Shown here: positions 26,780-35,627 of the stretch, one piece after another | Layout: each line of letters begins with the position of its first letter | Position numbering within the stretch: position 1 is the first letter of the stretch | Origin: Streptomyces tagetis | Lineage (GTDB): Bacteria > Actinomycetota > Actinomycetes > Streptomycetales > Streptomycetaceae | Length of the DNA stretch: 64,000 nucleotides | Assembly (NCBI RefSeq): GCF_018069565.1 | Contig: NZ_JAGPNL010000001.1 | Coordinates: forward strand, 930,001-994,000 | Direction of reading: 5' to 3' | Made by a program: the position numbers and the translations under genes | The notes under the pieces: model-generated | What the model was told of the DNA's origin: nothing | Seen by the model: only the letters and a program-made list of their open reading frames with translations | The model's database searches: none

Positions 26780-28291
26780 TCAGCCGTCCGGCGTGGCGCC
26801 CCGTCGCCCCGTGCCGGACAGGCGCCCCGTGCCGGACAGGCGTCCGTCGAGGGCCGTCCGCCAGGCCGGGGGCGGTGTGGGGGAGTCGGGTGGCGGGCGC
26901 CTGCCGCCGCGGGCGAAGAACGCGGCGAGCGGCAGGATCGCGGCGCCCACCGTCACCGCGTCCGGGCCGAGCCGTCCGAGCGCGATGCCGGTCCGGGCCG
27001 CCGGATGGCGCAGGGCCTGAGCGAGGGCGTGGGCGCGGACCGACTCCAGGAAGGCCGGGCCGAGTTGGAGACCGGCCCAGCCCCCGACGAGGACCCGCTC
27101 GGGCTGGAAGAGGTTGATCAGGTCGGCCAGCCCCGCGCCCAGGTACTCGGCGGTCTCGGCCAGCACCGCCGCCGCCACCGGGTCGGGTGCGCCACCGTTG
27201 ACGGGCCGGGCGGCAGCCAGCATCGCGGTGAGCGCGGCCTCCTCACCGGCACCGGAGGGCGGCCGTCCGCCCGCCTCCCGCCAGCGCGCCAACAGCGCTT
27301 CCGCACCGGCGTACGCCTCCAGGCAGCCCCGCGCCCCGCACCGGCACCGGCGCCCCCGCACCCGTACCGTCAGGTGGCCCCACTCCACCGCGCGGCCCCG
27401 CTCCACCTCGTCGGCGACGACGCACGCGCCGACTCCGGAGCCGAAGAGGACCACCACGGCGTTGCGCGCCCCGCGACCGCCGCCGAACCACATCTCGGCC
27501 TGCCCCAGCGTCTTGGCGCCGTTGTCGACGAAGAGCGGCACGCCCTCGGGCAGCCGCCCCGAGCCGCGCAGCAGGGCCTCCAGCGGTACCGCGTCCCAGC
27601 CGATGGTCTGGCCGTGCACGACGGCGCCCCGGGCGGTCCGCTCCACGATGCCGGGCACACCGACGCCGACGCCCAGCAACTCGCCCTCCACCGGCCCGGC
27701 TTGGCCCGCCGAGCCGACCTGCTCCACTGCCCCCGCTCGCCCCGCCGAGCCGACCTCCTTCCCCGGACCCACGCGCCCCGCCGCACCCCCCAGACCCGCC
27801 ACACCCCCCTGCCCCACACCCCCTACAGCCCCAGCCTCCTCACCCCCCACCGCCTCGGCCACCCCCACCGCCCCCAGCACCTCCGCCACCCCGTCCAGGA
27901 TGTGCCCCGCGACCACGTCGACGTCGTACGTGCGGGTGCCATGACCCGGCAACGGGCGTTCCGCGCGGGCCAGTTCGACCATGGTCAGGTCGAACAGCTC
28001 GACGCGGACCCGCGTTTCGCCGACGTCGACGCCGATCAGGCGGCCCCGGCCGGGCACGATCCGCAGCAGGGTGCGCGGCCGGCCGCCGTCCGTGCCGAGG
28101 CTGCCCGCCTCCTCCACGACGCCGTCGGCCAGCAGTTCGGCCACCACGTTGCTGACGGAACCCGAACTCAGCCCGGCCGCGGGGCCGAGGGCGAGCCGGC
28201 TCATCGGCCCGTCGAAATACAACCGTTGCAGAACGGCGGTGCGGCTCTCCCGCCGCAGGTCACGGACGGTCCGCCCGCGGTGACTGGCCAT
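26780..28291 (-). CDS. ROK-family transcriptional regulator
   Basis: 503 residues. A winged helix-turn-helix (LAAGLSSGSVSNVVAEL region, with GPMSRLALGP before it) is followed by the ROK sugar-kinase-like domain: LIGVDVGETRVRVELFDL, GVGVGVPGIVE, and the zinc motif CRCGARGCLEAYAG. A Gly/Ala/Val-rich, low-complexity insertion of about 60 residues (roughly 145-205) splits the kinase-like domain, and the C-terminus ends in a doubled LSGTGR. Divergent from the ABC importer and separated by 187 bases with a strong promoter, it is probably that operon's regulator, sensing a sugar or glucoside. Confidence 0.87.
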   Translation of the reverse strand: MASHRGRTVRDLRRESRTAVLQRLYFDGPMSRLALGPAAGLSSGSVSNVVAELLADGVVEEAGSLGTDGGRPRTLLRIVPGRGRLIGVDVGETRVRVELFDLTMVELARAERPLPGHGTRTYDVDVVAGHILDGVAEVLGAVGVAEAVGGEEAGAVGGVGQGGVAGLGGAAGRVGPGKEVGSAGRAGAVEQVGSAGQAGPVEGELLGVGVGVPGIVERTARGAVVHGQTIGWDAVPLEALLRGSGRLPEGVPLFVDNGAKTLGQAEMWFGGGRGARNAVVVLFGSGVGACVVADEVERGRAVEWGHLTVRVRGRRCRCGARGCLEAYAGAEALLARWREAGGRPPSGAGEEAALTAMLAAARPVNGGAPDPVAAAVLAETAEYLGAGLADLINLFQPERVLVGGWAGLQLGPAFLESVRAHALAQALRHPAARTGIALGRLGPDAVTVGAAILPLAAFFARGGRRPPPDSPTPPPAWRTALDGRLSGTGRLSGTGRRGATPDG

Positions 28292-28341
28292 CCGGCCCCC
28301 TCCTGTACGGCCCCGACCGCCCGCCGACCGTGCGCGGGCCC

Positions 28342-28386
28342 TTGACGGGCCCTTCTCCCGGGGTTTAACTCACGTCCTAAATTAAG
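28342..28386 (+). promoter_or_regulatory. promoter and candidate ROK operator for the ABC importer
   Basis: TTGACG at 28342-28347 and TTAACT at 28365-28370 have an ideal 17-base spacing. The -10 box begins an AT-rich imperfect inverted sequence running to AATTAAG at 28380-28386, unusual in this genome and well placed for repressor binding. Confidence 0.6.
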
Positions 28387-28478
28387 CCATGAGGGGCTTC
28401 GGGAAGCGAACGGGGACTCCGCCGCCTCCCGCCAGCCGTCCTCGGACTTCTCGACTCCCGGAAAGGGACCCAGAAGCC

Positions 28479-29798
28479 ATGCGCAGCATCCGAGCCGCGG
28501 CCGTAGGCGCCGTCACCCTGTCTCTCGCTCTCGCCGCGTCGGCCTGCGGAGGGGGCTCCGCCACCGGCGGCGGGTCCGGCGACTCGCCCAAGACGCTGAC
28601 CTACTGGGCCTCCAACCAGGGCGCCAGCATCGAGGTCGACAAGAAGGTGCTCCAGCCCGAACTCGACAAGTTCGAGAAGGAGACCGGCATCAAGGTCAAG
28701 CTGGAGGTGGTCCCCTGGTCCGACCTGCTCAACCGCATCCTCACCGCCACCACCTCCGGCCAGGGCCCCGACGTCCTCAACATCGGCAACACCTGGAGCG
28801 CCTCCCTCCAGGCCACCGGCGCGCTGCTGCCCTGGGACGGGAAGAACTTCGACGCGATCGGCGGCCGGGACCGCTTCGTGGACTCGGCGCTCGGCTCGAC
28901 CGGCGTCCAGGGCGAGGACCCCGCGGCGGTGCCGCTGTACTCGATGGCGTACGCGCTCTACTACAACAAGAAGATGTTCGCCGACGCCGGCATCAGCGAG
29001 CCGCCGGCCACCTGGGACGAACTCGTCGAGACCGGACGGAAGATCTCGAAGGACGGCGGCAAGTGGGGCCTGGGTGCGGAGGGTTCCAACCTCTCCAACA
29101 ACATCCACCAGGTCTTCGTCCTCGGCAAGCAGCACGGCGCCGACTTCTTCACCGCCGACGGCAAGCCCGACTTCACCTCCGACGGAGCCGTCGCCGCCGT
29201 CAAGCAGTACGTCGACCTGATGGCCAAGGACAAGGTCGTGGCGCCCGGCAACGCCGAGTACGCGCAGAACCAGTCCCTGAGCGACTTCGCCAAGGGCAAG
29301 ACGGCGATGGTGCTGTGGCAGACCGCCTCGGCCACCTTCAAGTCCCTGGGCATGAAGGACGACGAGTGGGGCGTCGCCCCCGCCCCCGTCCCCTCCGGCG
29401 CCCCCGGCACCGGCAAGGCCACCAACTCCATGGTCGCCGGCATCAACCTGGCCGTCTTCAAGAACACCCACAACCGCGACGGCGCCACCGAGTTCGTGAA
29501 GTTCATGACCAGCGACGCCGAGCAGAAGATCCTCAACCAGGCGTACGGCTCCATCCCGCCGGTCAAGGCGGCCCAGGCGGACCCGGCCTTCGGCGCCCCC
29601 TCCACCGCCGTGCTGCGCGAGACCCTCGCCACCAGTGCCGCCGCGCTGCCCCAGGTGCCCGACGAGTCGCAGTTCGAGACCGCGGTCGGCACCGCCGTCA
29701 AGGAGCTGTTCGCCGACGCCGCCGCGGGCCGCGCGGTGACCACCGAGTCGGTCAAGGCCCGGCTCGCCAAGGCCCAGCAGCAGATGCTGGCGAAGTGA
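28479..29798 (+). CDS. sugar ABC transporter substrate-binding lipoprotein
   Basis: 439 residues. The signal peptide ends in the lipobox LAASAC with lipidated Cys23. The mature protein is a cluster B (family 1) sugar-binding protein: LTYWASNQGASIEVD, FEKETGIKVKLEVVPWSDLLNRI, GQGPDVLNIGNTW, and YALYYNKKMFADAGI. The ATG at 28479 after AAAGGGACC is chosen; a 30-residue upstream extension lacks a signal. It would be anchored outside the membrane and deliver oligosaccharides to the permeases that follow in the operon. Neighbouring GH1 and GH16 genes point to beta-glucan oligosaccharides, though this is inference. Confidence 0.88.
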   Translation: MRSIRAAAVGAVTLSLALAASACGGGSATGGGSGDSPKTLTYWASNQGASIEVDKKVLQPELDKFEKETGIKVKLEVVPWSDLLNRILTATTSGQGPDVLNIGNTWSASLQATGALLPWDGKNFDAIGGRDRFVDSALGSTGVQGEDPAAVPLYSMAYALYYNKKMFADAGISEPPATWDELVETGRKISKDGGKWGLGAEGSNLSNNIHQVFVLGKQHGADFFTADGKPDFTSDGAVAAVKQYVDLMAKDKVVAPGNAEYAQNQSLSDFAKGKTAMVLWQTASATFKSLGMKDDEWGVAPAPVPSGAPGTGKATNSMVAGINLAVFKNTHNRDGATEFVKFMTSDAEQKILNQAYGSIPPVKAAQADPAFGAPSTAVLRETLATSAAALPQVPDESQFETAVGTAVKELFADAAAGRAVTTESVKARLAKAQQQMLAK

Positions 29799-30829
29799 GC
29801 GGACCGGCGACCACGACCACGGACCCCGCCATGACCACCACGACCGCCACGGCCCGGCCGGGCGCGCGGGCGGCCGGCACGGGCACCCCCGGGGCGGCGC
29901 GCGGAGGCCGCCGCCCCGGCCGCCTGCGCCGCATCGGCCTGCCCTACCTGCTGCTCCTGCCCGCCCTGCTCCTCGAACTCCTCGTCCACCTGGTGCCGAT
30001 GGTCATCGGCATCGTGATGAGCTTCAAGGAGCTGACCCAGTTCTACATCCGGGACTGGGGCACGGCCCCCTGGACCGGCCTCGACAACTACCGGGTGTCG
30101 GTGGACTTCGACGCCCCCGTCGGCGAGGCGCTGCTCCACTCCTTCCTGGTCACCTGCGTCTTCACCGTCCTGTCGGTCGGCCTGTGCTGGCTGATCGGCA
30201 CGGCGGCGGCCGTCTGCATGCAGGACGCCTTCCGCGGCCGGGGAGTGCTGCGCGCCCTCTTCCTCGTCCCGTACGCGCTGCCCGTCTACGCGGCCGTCAT
30301 CACCTGGGCGTTCATGTTCCAGCACGACAACGGGCTGGTGAACCACGTCCTGCACGATCAGCTCGGCCTCACCGACAAGCCCTCCTTCTGGCTGATCGGC
30401 GACAACAGCTTCATCGCCCTGCTGGTCGTCTCGGTGTGGAAGGGCTGGCCGTTCGCCTTCCTCATCGTCATGGCGGGGCTCCAGAACATCCCCCGCGAGC
30501 TGTACGAGGCCGCCGCCCTGGACGGCGCCGGCACCTGGCAGCAGATCCGCCGCATCACCCTGCCGTCGCTGCGCCCGGTCAACCAGGTCCTCGTCCTGGT
30601 CCTGTTCCTGTGGACGTTCAACGACTTCAACACGCCCTACGTCCTGTTCGGCAAGGCGGCCCCGGAGGCCGCCGACCTGATCTCCATCCACATCTACCAG
30701 TCGTCGTTCGTCACCTGGAACTTCGGCACCGGCTCCGCCATGTCGGTCCTGCTGCTGCTCTTCCTGCTCCTGGTGACCGGCGTGTACCTGTTCCTGACGT
30801 CGAGAGGGAGGAAGACGGCCGATGTCTAG
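29795..30829 (+). CDS. sugar ABC transporter permease (MalF type)
   Basis: 344 residues, six membrane segments after a basic, Thr/Gly-rich N-terminus. The cytoplasmic EAA loop reads ELYEAAALDGAGTWQQIRRITLP, which contacts the ATPase. The GTG at 29795 overlaps the stop of the binding-protein gene (GTGA), typical coupling; an ATG at 29831 is an alternative start. It overlaps the next permease by eight bases. No ATPase gene is present, as usual for Streptomyces sugar importers that share one MsiK ATPase encoded elsewhere. Confidence 0.88.
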   Translation: MSGPATTTTDPAMTTTTATARPGARAAGTGTPGAARGGRRPGRLRRIGLPYLLLLPALLLELLVHLVPMVIGIVMSFKELTQFYIRDWGTAPWTGLDNYRVSVDFDAPVGEALLHSFLVTCVFTVLSVGLCWLIGTAAAVCMQDAFRGRGVLRALFLVPYALPVYAAVITWAFMFQHDNGLVNHVLHDQLGLTDKPSFWLIGDNSFIALLVVSVWKGWPFAFLIVMAGLQNIPRELYEAAALDGAGTWQQIRRITLPSLRPVNQVLVLVLFLWTFNDFNTPYVLFGKAAPEAADLISIHIYQSSFVTWNFGTGSAMSVLLLLFLLLVTGVYLFLTSRGRKTADV

Positions 30830-31727
30830 CACCCTGCCGGCCGAACGCCCGCCGCTCACCCGCCCGAAGGCGCCGGCCCGCTCCCCGATGGCGGCGCCGC
30901 GCTCCTTCCTGTGGACCCGCCGCGTCTTCCTGACCCTGCTGACCGGCTTCGTGCTGCTGCCGGTGTACGTGATGGTCTCCAGCTCGCTCAAACCGCTCCA
31001 GGACGTCTCCGGCGAGTTCCGCTGGCTGCCGAGCGGGCTGACGATCCGCCCGTACATCGACATCTGGTCGACGGTCCCGCTCGCCGACTACTTCGTGAAC
31101 TCCCTCATCGTGGCGGGCGCGGCCACCGTCTGCTCGGTGGTGATCGCGGTCTTCGCGGCCTACGCCGTCAGCCGCTACGACTTCCGGGGCAAGCGGGTCT
31201 TCTCGGTGACGGTCCTGTCGACCCAGATGTTCCCCGGCATCCTCTTCCTGCTGCCCCTGTTCCTCATCTACGTGAACATCGGCAACGCCACCGGCATCGC
31301 CCTGTTCGGCTCGCGCGGCGGGCTGATCCTCACGTACCTGACCTTCTCCCTGCCCTTCTCCATCTGGATGCTGATCGGCTACTTCGACTCGGTGCCGCGC
31401 GATCTGGACGAGGCGGCCATGGTGGACGGCTGCGGGCCGCTGCGCGCGCTGATCAGCGTCGTGGTCCCGGCGGCCGTCCCGGGGATCGTCGCGGTCGCCG
31501 TCTACGCCTTCATGACCGCGTGGGGCGAGGTGCTGTTCGCCTCGGTGATGACCAACGAGACGACCCGCACCCTCGCGGTCGGCCTCCAGGGCTACTCGAC
31601 CCAGAACGACGTCTACTGGAACCAGATCATGGCCGCCTCCCTGGTGGTCAGCGTGCCCGTGGTGGCGGGCTTCCTCCTTCTCCAGCGTTACCTGGTCGCC
31701 GGCCTGACCGCCGGAGCCGTCAAGTGA
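30822..31727 (+). CDS. sugar ABC transporter permease (MalG type)
   Basis: 301 residues with six membrane segments. The EAA loop reads DLDEAAMVDGCGPLRALISVVVP, and the C-terminus ends QRYLVAGLTAGAVK, characteristic of MalG-type permeases. It starts inside the upstream permease gene, so the two are made together and should form a heterodimer. It completes the importer before the GH1 gene. Confidence 0.9.
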   Translation: MSSTLPAERPPLTRPKAPARSPMAAPRSFLWTRRVFLTLLTGFVLLPVYVMVSSSLKPLQDVSGEFRWLPSGLTIRPYIDIWSTVPLADYFVNSLIVAGAATVCSVVIAVFAAYAVSRYDFRGKRVFSVTVLSTQMFPGILFLLPLFLIYVNIGNATGIALFGSRGGLILTYLTFSLPFSIWMLIGYFDSVPRDLDEAAMVDGCGPLRALISVVVPAAVPGIVAVAVYAFMTAWGEVLFASVMTNETTRTLAVGLQGYSTQNDVYWNQIMAASLVVSVPVVAGFLLLQRYLVAGLTAGAVK

Positions 31728-31966
31728 CCGCCCCTCCCACGGCCACGTACCGCCGGGCCGCGACCGGCCTCCGGACGGCCGGCCACGCTCCGCCGGTCGG
31801 CGGCCCGGTCGGCGGCCTGCACGGCGGCCCGATCAGCGGCCCGCACGGCGGCCCGACCGCCAACCGCCCCCCGTCCGACCGCCGGTGGCCACCAGCCGCC
31901 GGACGGCCGGTGATCCGGCCCGACCCGCCCCGGCGGCCACGAGCCGCCCAGCGACCCACCCCGTGA
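31724..31966 (+). other. low-complexity Gly/Pro/Arg-rich frame with short repeats between permease and GH1 genes
   Basis: A GTG overlapping the permease stop opens an 80-codon frame containing repeated GGPVGGLHGGP-like units (DNA repeats of CGGCGGCCCG at about 31798-31860). The amino-acid composition is that of random GC-rich DNA, so I doubt it is a gene; the 255-base gap holds no other candidate. Confidence 0.25.
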
Positions 31967-31982
31967 CAACGAGAGGAACCCC

Positions 31983-33341
31983 GTGACCATCGACCTCGCC
32001 GCACTCCCGCACGACTTCCTGTGGGGCACGGCCACATCGGCGTACCAGATCGAGGGAGCCGTGGCGGAGGACGGCCGTTCGCCGTCGATCTGGGACACCT
32101 TCTCGCACACCCCCGGGAAGATCGACAACAACGACCACGGCGATGTCGCCTGCGACCACTACCACCGCTGGCCCGAGGACATCGACCTGATGCGCCGGCT
32201 CGGCACCAACGCCTACCGCCTGTCGGTCGCCTGGCCCCGGGTCCGGCCGGGCGGGGACGGCCCCGTCAACGACAAGGGCCTCGACTTCTACGACCGGCTC
32301 ATCGACGGCCTGCTGGAGGCCGGCATCACCCCGTCCGTCACCCTCTACCACTGGGACCTGCCGCAGGCGCTCCAGGACCGGGGCGGCTGGCCCGAGCGGG
32401 AGACCGCCGAGCACTTCGCCGCGTACGCCTCGGCCGTCGCCGCCCGCCTCGGCGACCGGGTCGGCCACTGGGCCACCCTCAACGAGCCCCTCTGCTCGGC
32501 GTGGATCGGCCACCTCGACGGCGTGATGGCGCCCGGCTGGACCGATCTGACGGCGGCCGTGCGCGCCTCGTACCACCTGCTGCTCGGCCACGGGCTGGCG
32601 ATGGCCGCGATCAAGGCGGAGGCCCCCGGTGCCCAGGTGGGGATCGTCAACAACCTCTCCACCATCCACCCCGCCACCGACCGCGACGAGGACCGGGCCG
32701 CCGCCCGGCGCATGGACGGCCACACCAACCGCTGGTGGCTCGACCCGGTCCACGGCCGCGGCTTCCCCGCGGACATGCGCGAGGTGTACGGCGTCGAACT
32801 CCCCGAGAAGCCCGGCGACATGGACCTCATCGGCACCCCGCTGGACTGGCTCGGCCTCAACTACTACTTCCCGCAGACCGTCGCCGACGACCCCGCTGGA
32901 CCGGCCCCCCACGTCCGTACCGTCCGCCGCGTCGGCGTCCCGCGCACCGGCATGGACTGGGAGATCGACGCCGGCGGCCTGGAGGCCCTGCTGATCCGCC
33001 TCGCCGAGGAGTACGGCGCGCGGAACCTGTACGTCACGGAGAACGGCTCCTCGTTCCCCGACGAGACGGGCCCCGACGGGGCGGTCGAGGACCCGCGGCG
33101 CGCGGAGTACCTCGTCTCCCACCTGGCCGCGTGCGCCTCGGCGGCCCGCAAGGGCGTCCCGCTGAAGGGCTACTTCGCCTGGTCGCTGCTGGACAACTTC
33201 GAGTGGGCGTACGGCTACGACAAGCGCTTCGGCCTGGTCCACGTCGACTACGCGACCCAGGCCCGCACCGTCAAGGCCAGCGGCCGGCGGTACGCGGAGA
33301 TCATCCGCGAGGCCCGCCGGGCGCGGCCCGAGGCCGCCTGA
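31983..33341 (+). CDS. GH1 beta-glucosidase
   Basis: 452 residues and complete. The acid/base is E168 in TLNEP and the nucleophile E353 in YVTENG; the N-terminal family signature [15 protein letters not shown] and the C-terminal [13 protein letters not shown] are present. No signal peptide, so cytoplasmic. GTG start after GAGAGGAA. It hydrolyses beta-glucosides or cello-/laminari-oligosaccharides brought in by the importer encoded just upstream, with which it is probably co-transcribed. The linkage preference cannot be told from sequence alone. Confidence 0.93.
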   Translation: MTIDLAALPHDFLWGTATSAYQIEGAVAEDGRSPSIWDTFSHTPGKIDNNDHGDVACDHYHRWPEDIDLMRRLGTNAYRLSVAWPRVRPGGDGPVNDKGLDFYDRLIDGLLEAGITPSVTLYHWDLPQALQDRGGWPERETAEHFAAYASAVAARLGDRVGHWATLNEPLCSAWIGHLDGVMAPGWTDLTAAVRASYHLLLGHGLAMAAIKAEAPGAQVGIVNNLSTIHPATDRDEDRAAARRMDGHTNRWWLDPVHGRGFPADMREVYGVELPEKPGDMDLIGTPLDWLGLNYYFPQTVADDPAGPAPHVRTVRRVGVPRTGMDWEIDAGGLEALLIRLAEEYGARNLYVTENGSSFPDETGPDGAVEDPRRAEYLVSHLAACASAARKGVPLKGYFAWSLLDNFEWAYGYDKRFGLVHVDYATQARTVKASGRRYAEIIREARRARPEAA

Positions 33342-33470
33342 CCGCGGCCCGCCAGACCCCGGGGCGGGCGTGGATGCGGGAGTCCGCGTCCGTCCCGGGC
33401 ACCACCACCGCTGAGCCGCCTGAGCCGCCTGAGCCGCTTGAGCCGCCCGAGGCCCCTGAGTGACAGGTGC

Positions 33471-33489
33471 ATGACATTAATTCGGTCAT
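33471..33489. promoter_or_regulatory. inverted repeat before the GH16 gene
   Basis: ATGAC at 33471-33475 and GTCAT at 33485-33489 flank the AT-rich ATTAATTCG, with TGCA further out on both sides. The site is unlike the GAGCGCTC operators and lies 19 bases before the GH16 ATG, so a different regulator may act here. Confidence 0.42.
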
Positions 33490-33507
33490 CGTGCAGAGGA
33501 GAGCCGC

Positions 33508-35490
33508 ATGTCATCCCGTGCATCCCGTACGTCCAGTGCGAACCGTGCGTCCCGCACGTCCAGTGCGACCAGTGAGACCCGTGCGACCAGTGAGACCCGT
33601 GCGTCCCGCACGTCCCGTACGTCCCGCACCGTCCTGACCGCCCTCGCCGCGCTGGGCCTGCTCGCGGCCGGTCCCGCCCTCGCCGGCCCCGCGTCGGCCC
33701 GGCCCGCCGGTGTCTCGGCCGTCGCCTGGGACACCGACCGCGCCGGCGCCGCCTACGCCGCCACCCCCTCCGCCGTCACCGCCTCCGGCAGCGAGAACGC
33801 CGGCACCGGCCCCGGCCTCGCCTTCGACGGAGACGGCGCCACCCGCTGGTCCAGCGACTTCGCCGACAACGCCTGGCTCCGCGTCGACCTCGGCGGCGTC
33901 CTGCGCGTCGACCGCGTCGTCCTGGACTGGGAGGCGGCCTACGGCAAGCGCTACGTCCTGGAGGCGTCGCGCAACGGCACCGACTGGACGCCCTTCTACA
34001 CCGAGACCGCCGGCACCGGAGGACGGGTCACCGCCCACACCCACCCCCAGGAGGTGACGGCCCGCTACGTCCGCATGCGCGGCATCGAACGTGCCACCCC
34101 CTACGGCTACTCCCTCTGGTCCTTCCAGGTCTACGGCGGCGAACCGGCCCCCGCCTCCACCACCCGGACCAACCTCGCCCTGCACCACCCCGCGTACGCC
34201 AACTACTACCAGCACGCCGGGAACTCCCCGGCCTACGTCACCGACGGCGGCTGGCCGGCCGACCTCCGGGGCGACGTCACCCGCTGGGCCAGCGACTGGA
34301 ACGCCGACCGGTGGGTCGCCGTCGACCTCGGCGCCCCCTCCGTCATCGACACCGTCGACCTGTACTGGGAGGCGGCCTACGCCGTCGACTACGAACTCCA
34401 GGTCTCCGACGACAACCGCTCCTGGCGCACCGTCCACCGCCCCTCGGCCGCCGAGGTCGCCGCCCGCCGGGCCGACGTGACCTCCCCCGGCGAGGCCGCC
34501 GGCCGCCACGACTCGGTACGGCTCGCCCAGCCGGCCACCGGCCGCTACGTCCGCATGCTCGGCAAGGAACGCCGCTCCTTCCACAACCCGGCCCCGGCCA
34601 CCGCCCAGTTCGGCTACTCCCTCTACGAGTTCCAGGTCTGGGGCACCGGCGGCAGCGCCGCAGCGGCGTACCCGCCCCTGCCCGCCGAACAGCCCGGCGC
34701 CTACCGCACCACCTTCTTCGACGACTTCACCGGCCCGTCGCTGGACCGCTCGAAGTGGCGTGTGGTGCGCACCGGCACCGAGATGGGCCCGGTCAACGGC
34801 GAGTCCCAGGCGTACGTCGACTCCCCGGACACCCTCCGCACCGAGAACGGCTCGCTGCTCCTGCGCGCCCGGCACTGCAAGGGCTGCACCCAGGCGGGCG
34901 GCACCACCTACGACTTCACCTCCGCCCGCATCGACACCAACACCCGTTTCGACTTCACCTACGGCCGGGTCAGCGCGCGGATGCGGCTGCCGGTCGGGGA
35001 CGGCTTCTGGCCCGCCTTCTGGCTGCTGGGCAGCAACGTCGACGATCCGTCCGTCTCCTGGCCGGCCTCCGGCGAGACCGACATCATGGAGAACATCGGC
35101 TACGGCGACTGGACCAGCACCGGCCTGCACGGCCCCGGCTACTCGGCCGACGGGAACGTGGGCGAACGGCAGGTGTACCCCGGCGGCGGCCGGGCCGACC
35201 AGTGGCACACCTACGCCGTGGAGTGGACGCCGACCGCCATGCGGTTCCTCGTCGACGACCGCGTCGTGCAGGAGACCACCCGCAACAAGCTGGAGTCCAC
35301 GCGCGGCGCCTGGGTCTTCGACCGGAACCAGTACGTGATCCTCAACCTGGCCCTGGGCGGCGCCTACCCGGCCGGCTGGAACCAGGTCACCAGCCCGTAC
35401 TGGGGCCTGCCGCAGTCCAGCGTGGACCGCATCGCGGCCGGCGGAGTCCAGGCCGAGGTGGACTGGGTACGGGTGGAACAGAAGGGCTGA
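33508..35490 (+). CDS. secreted GH16 endo-beta-1,3-glucanase-like enzyme with two discoidin/CBM32-type modules
   Basis: 660 residues. The N-terminus is an odd Ser/Arg/Thr-rich stretch of short repeats (TSETRA twice, ASRTSS/ASRTSR), then the hydrophobic signal (LTALAALGLLAAGPALA). Two F5/8 C-type binding modules follow (about 75-210 and 220-375, each ending YGYSLWSFQVYG or FGYSLYEFQVWG). The GH16 domain covers about 390-660. Its catalytic motif GETDIMENIG places nucleophile E523, D525 and acid/base E528. ATG start after AGAGGAGAG. It would cleave beta-1,3- or mixed glucans outside the cell, supplying the importer. Confidence 0.9.
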   Translation: MSSRASRTSSANRASRTSSATSETRATSETRASRTSRTSRTVLTALAALGLLAAGPALAGPASARPAGVSAVAWDTDRAGAAYAATPSAVTASGSENAGTGPGLAFDGDGATRWSSDFADNAWLRVDLGGVLRVDRVVLDWEAAYGKRYVLEASRNGTDWTPFYTETAGTGGRVTAHTHPQEVTARYVRMRGIERATPYGYSLWSFQVYGGEPAPASTTRTNLALHHPAYANYYQHAGNSPAYVTDGGWPADLRGDVTRWASDWNADRWVAVDLGAPSVIDTVDLYWEAAYAVDYELQVSDDNRSWRTVHRPSAAEVAARRADVTSPGEAAGRHDSVRLAQPATGRYVRMLGKERRSFHNPAPATAQFGYSLYEFQVWGTGGSAAAAYPPLPAEQPGAYRTTFFDDFTGPSLDRSKWRVVRTGTEMGPVNGESQAYVDSPDTLRTENGSLLLRARHCKGCTQAGGTTYDFTSARIDTNTRFDFTYGRVSARMRLPVGDGFWPAFWLLGSNVDDPSVSWPASGETDIMENIGYGDWTSTGLHGPGYSADGNVGERQVYPGGGRADQWHTYAVEWTPTAMRFLVDDRVVQETTRNKLESTRGAWVFDRNQYVILNLALGGAYPAGWNQVTSPYWGLPQSSVDRIAAGGVQAEVDWVRVEQKG

Positions 35491-35590
35491 GGCCGTCCGG
35501 CAACTCCTGCCTCCTCCTTCGGTACGTCGGGACGTCGGGACGTCGAGAGCGGGCGTACGGGGCGAGGGGGCGTACGGGGCGGAGGCGGCG

Positions 35591-35620
35591 GCCGGGTCCG
35601 GGGTGGCTCCCCGGCCCGGC
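35591..35620. terminator. bidirectional GC hairpin
   Basis: GCCGGG-T-CCGGGG pairs with CCCCGG-CCCGGC around a TGGCT loop with one bulged T. It sits between convergent genes ending at 35490 and 35628. Confidence 0.65.
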
Positions 35621-35627
35621 CGTCCGG

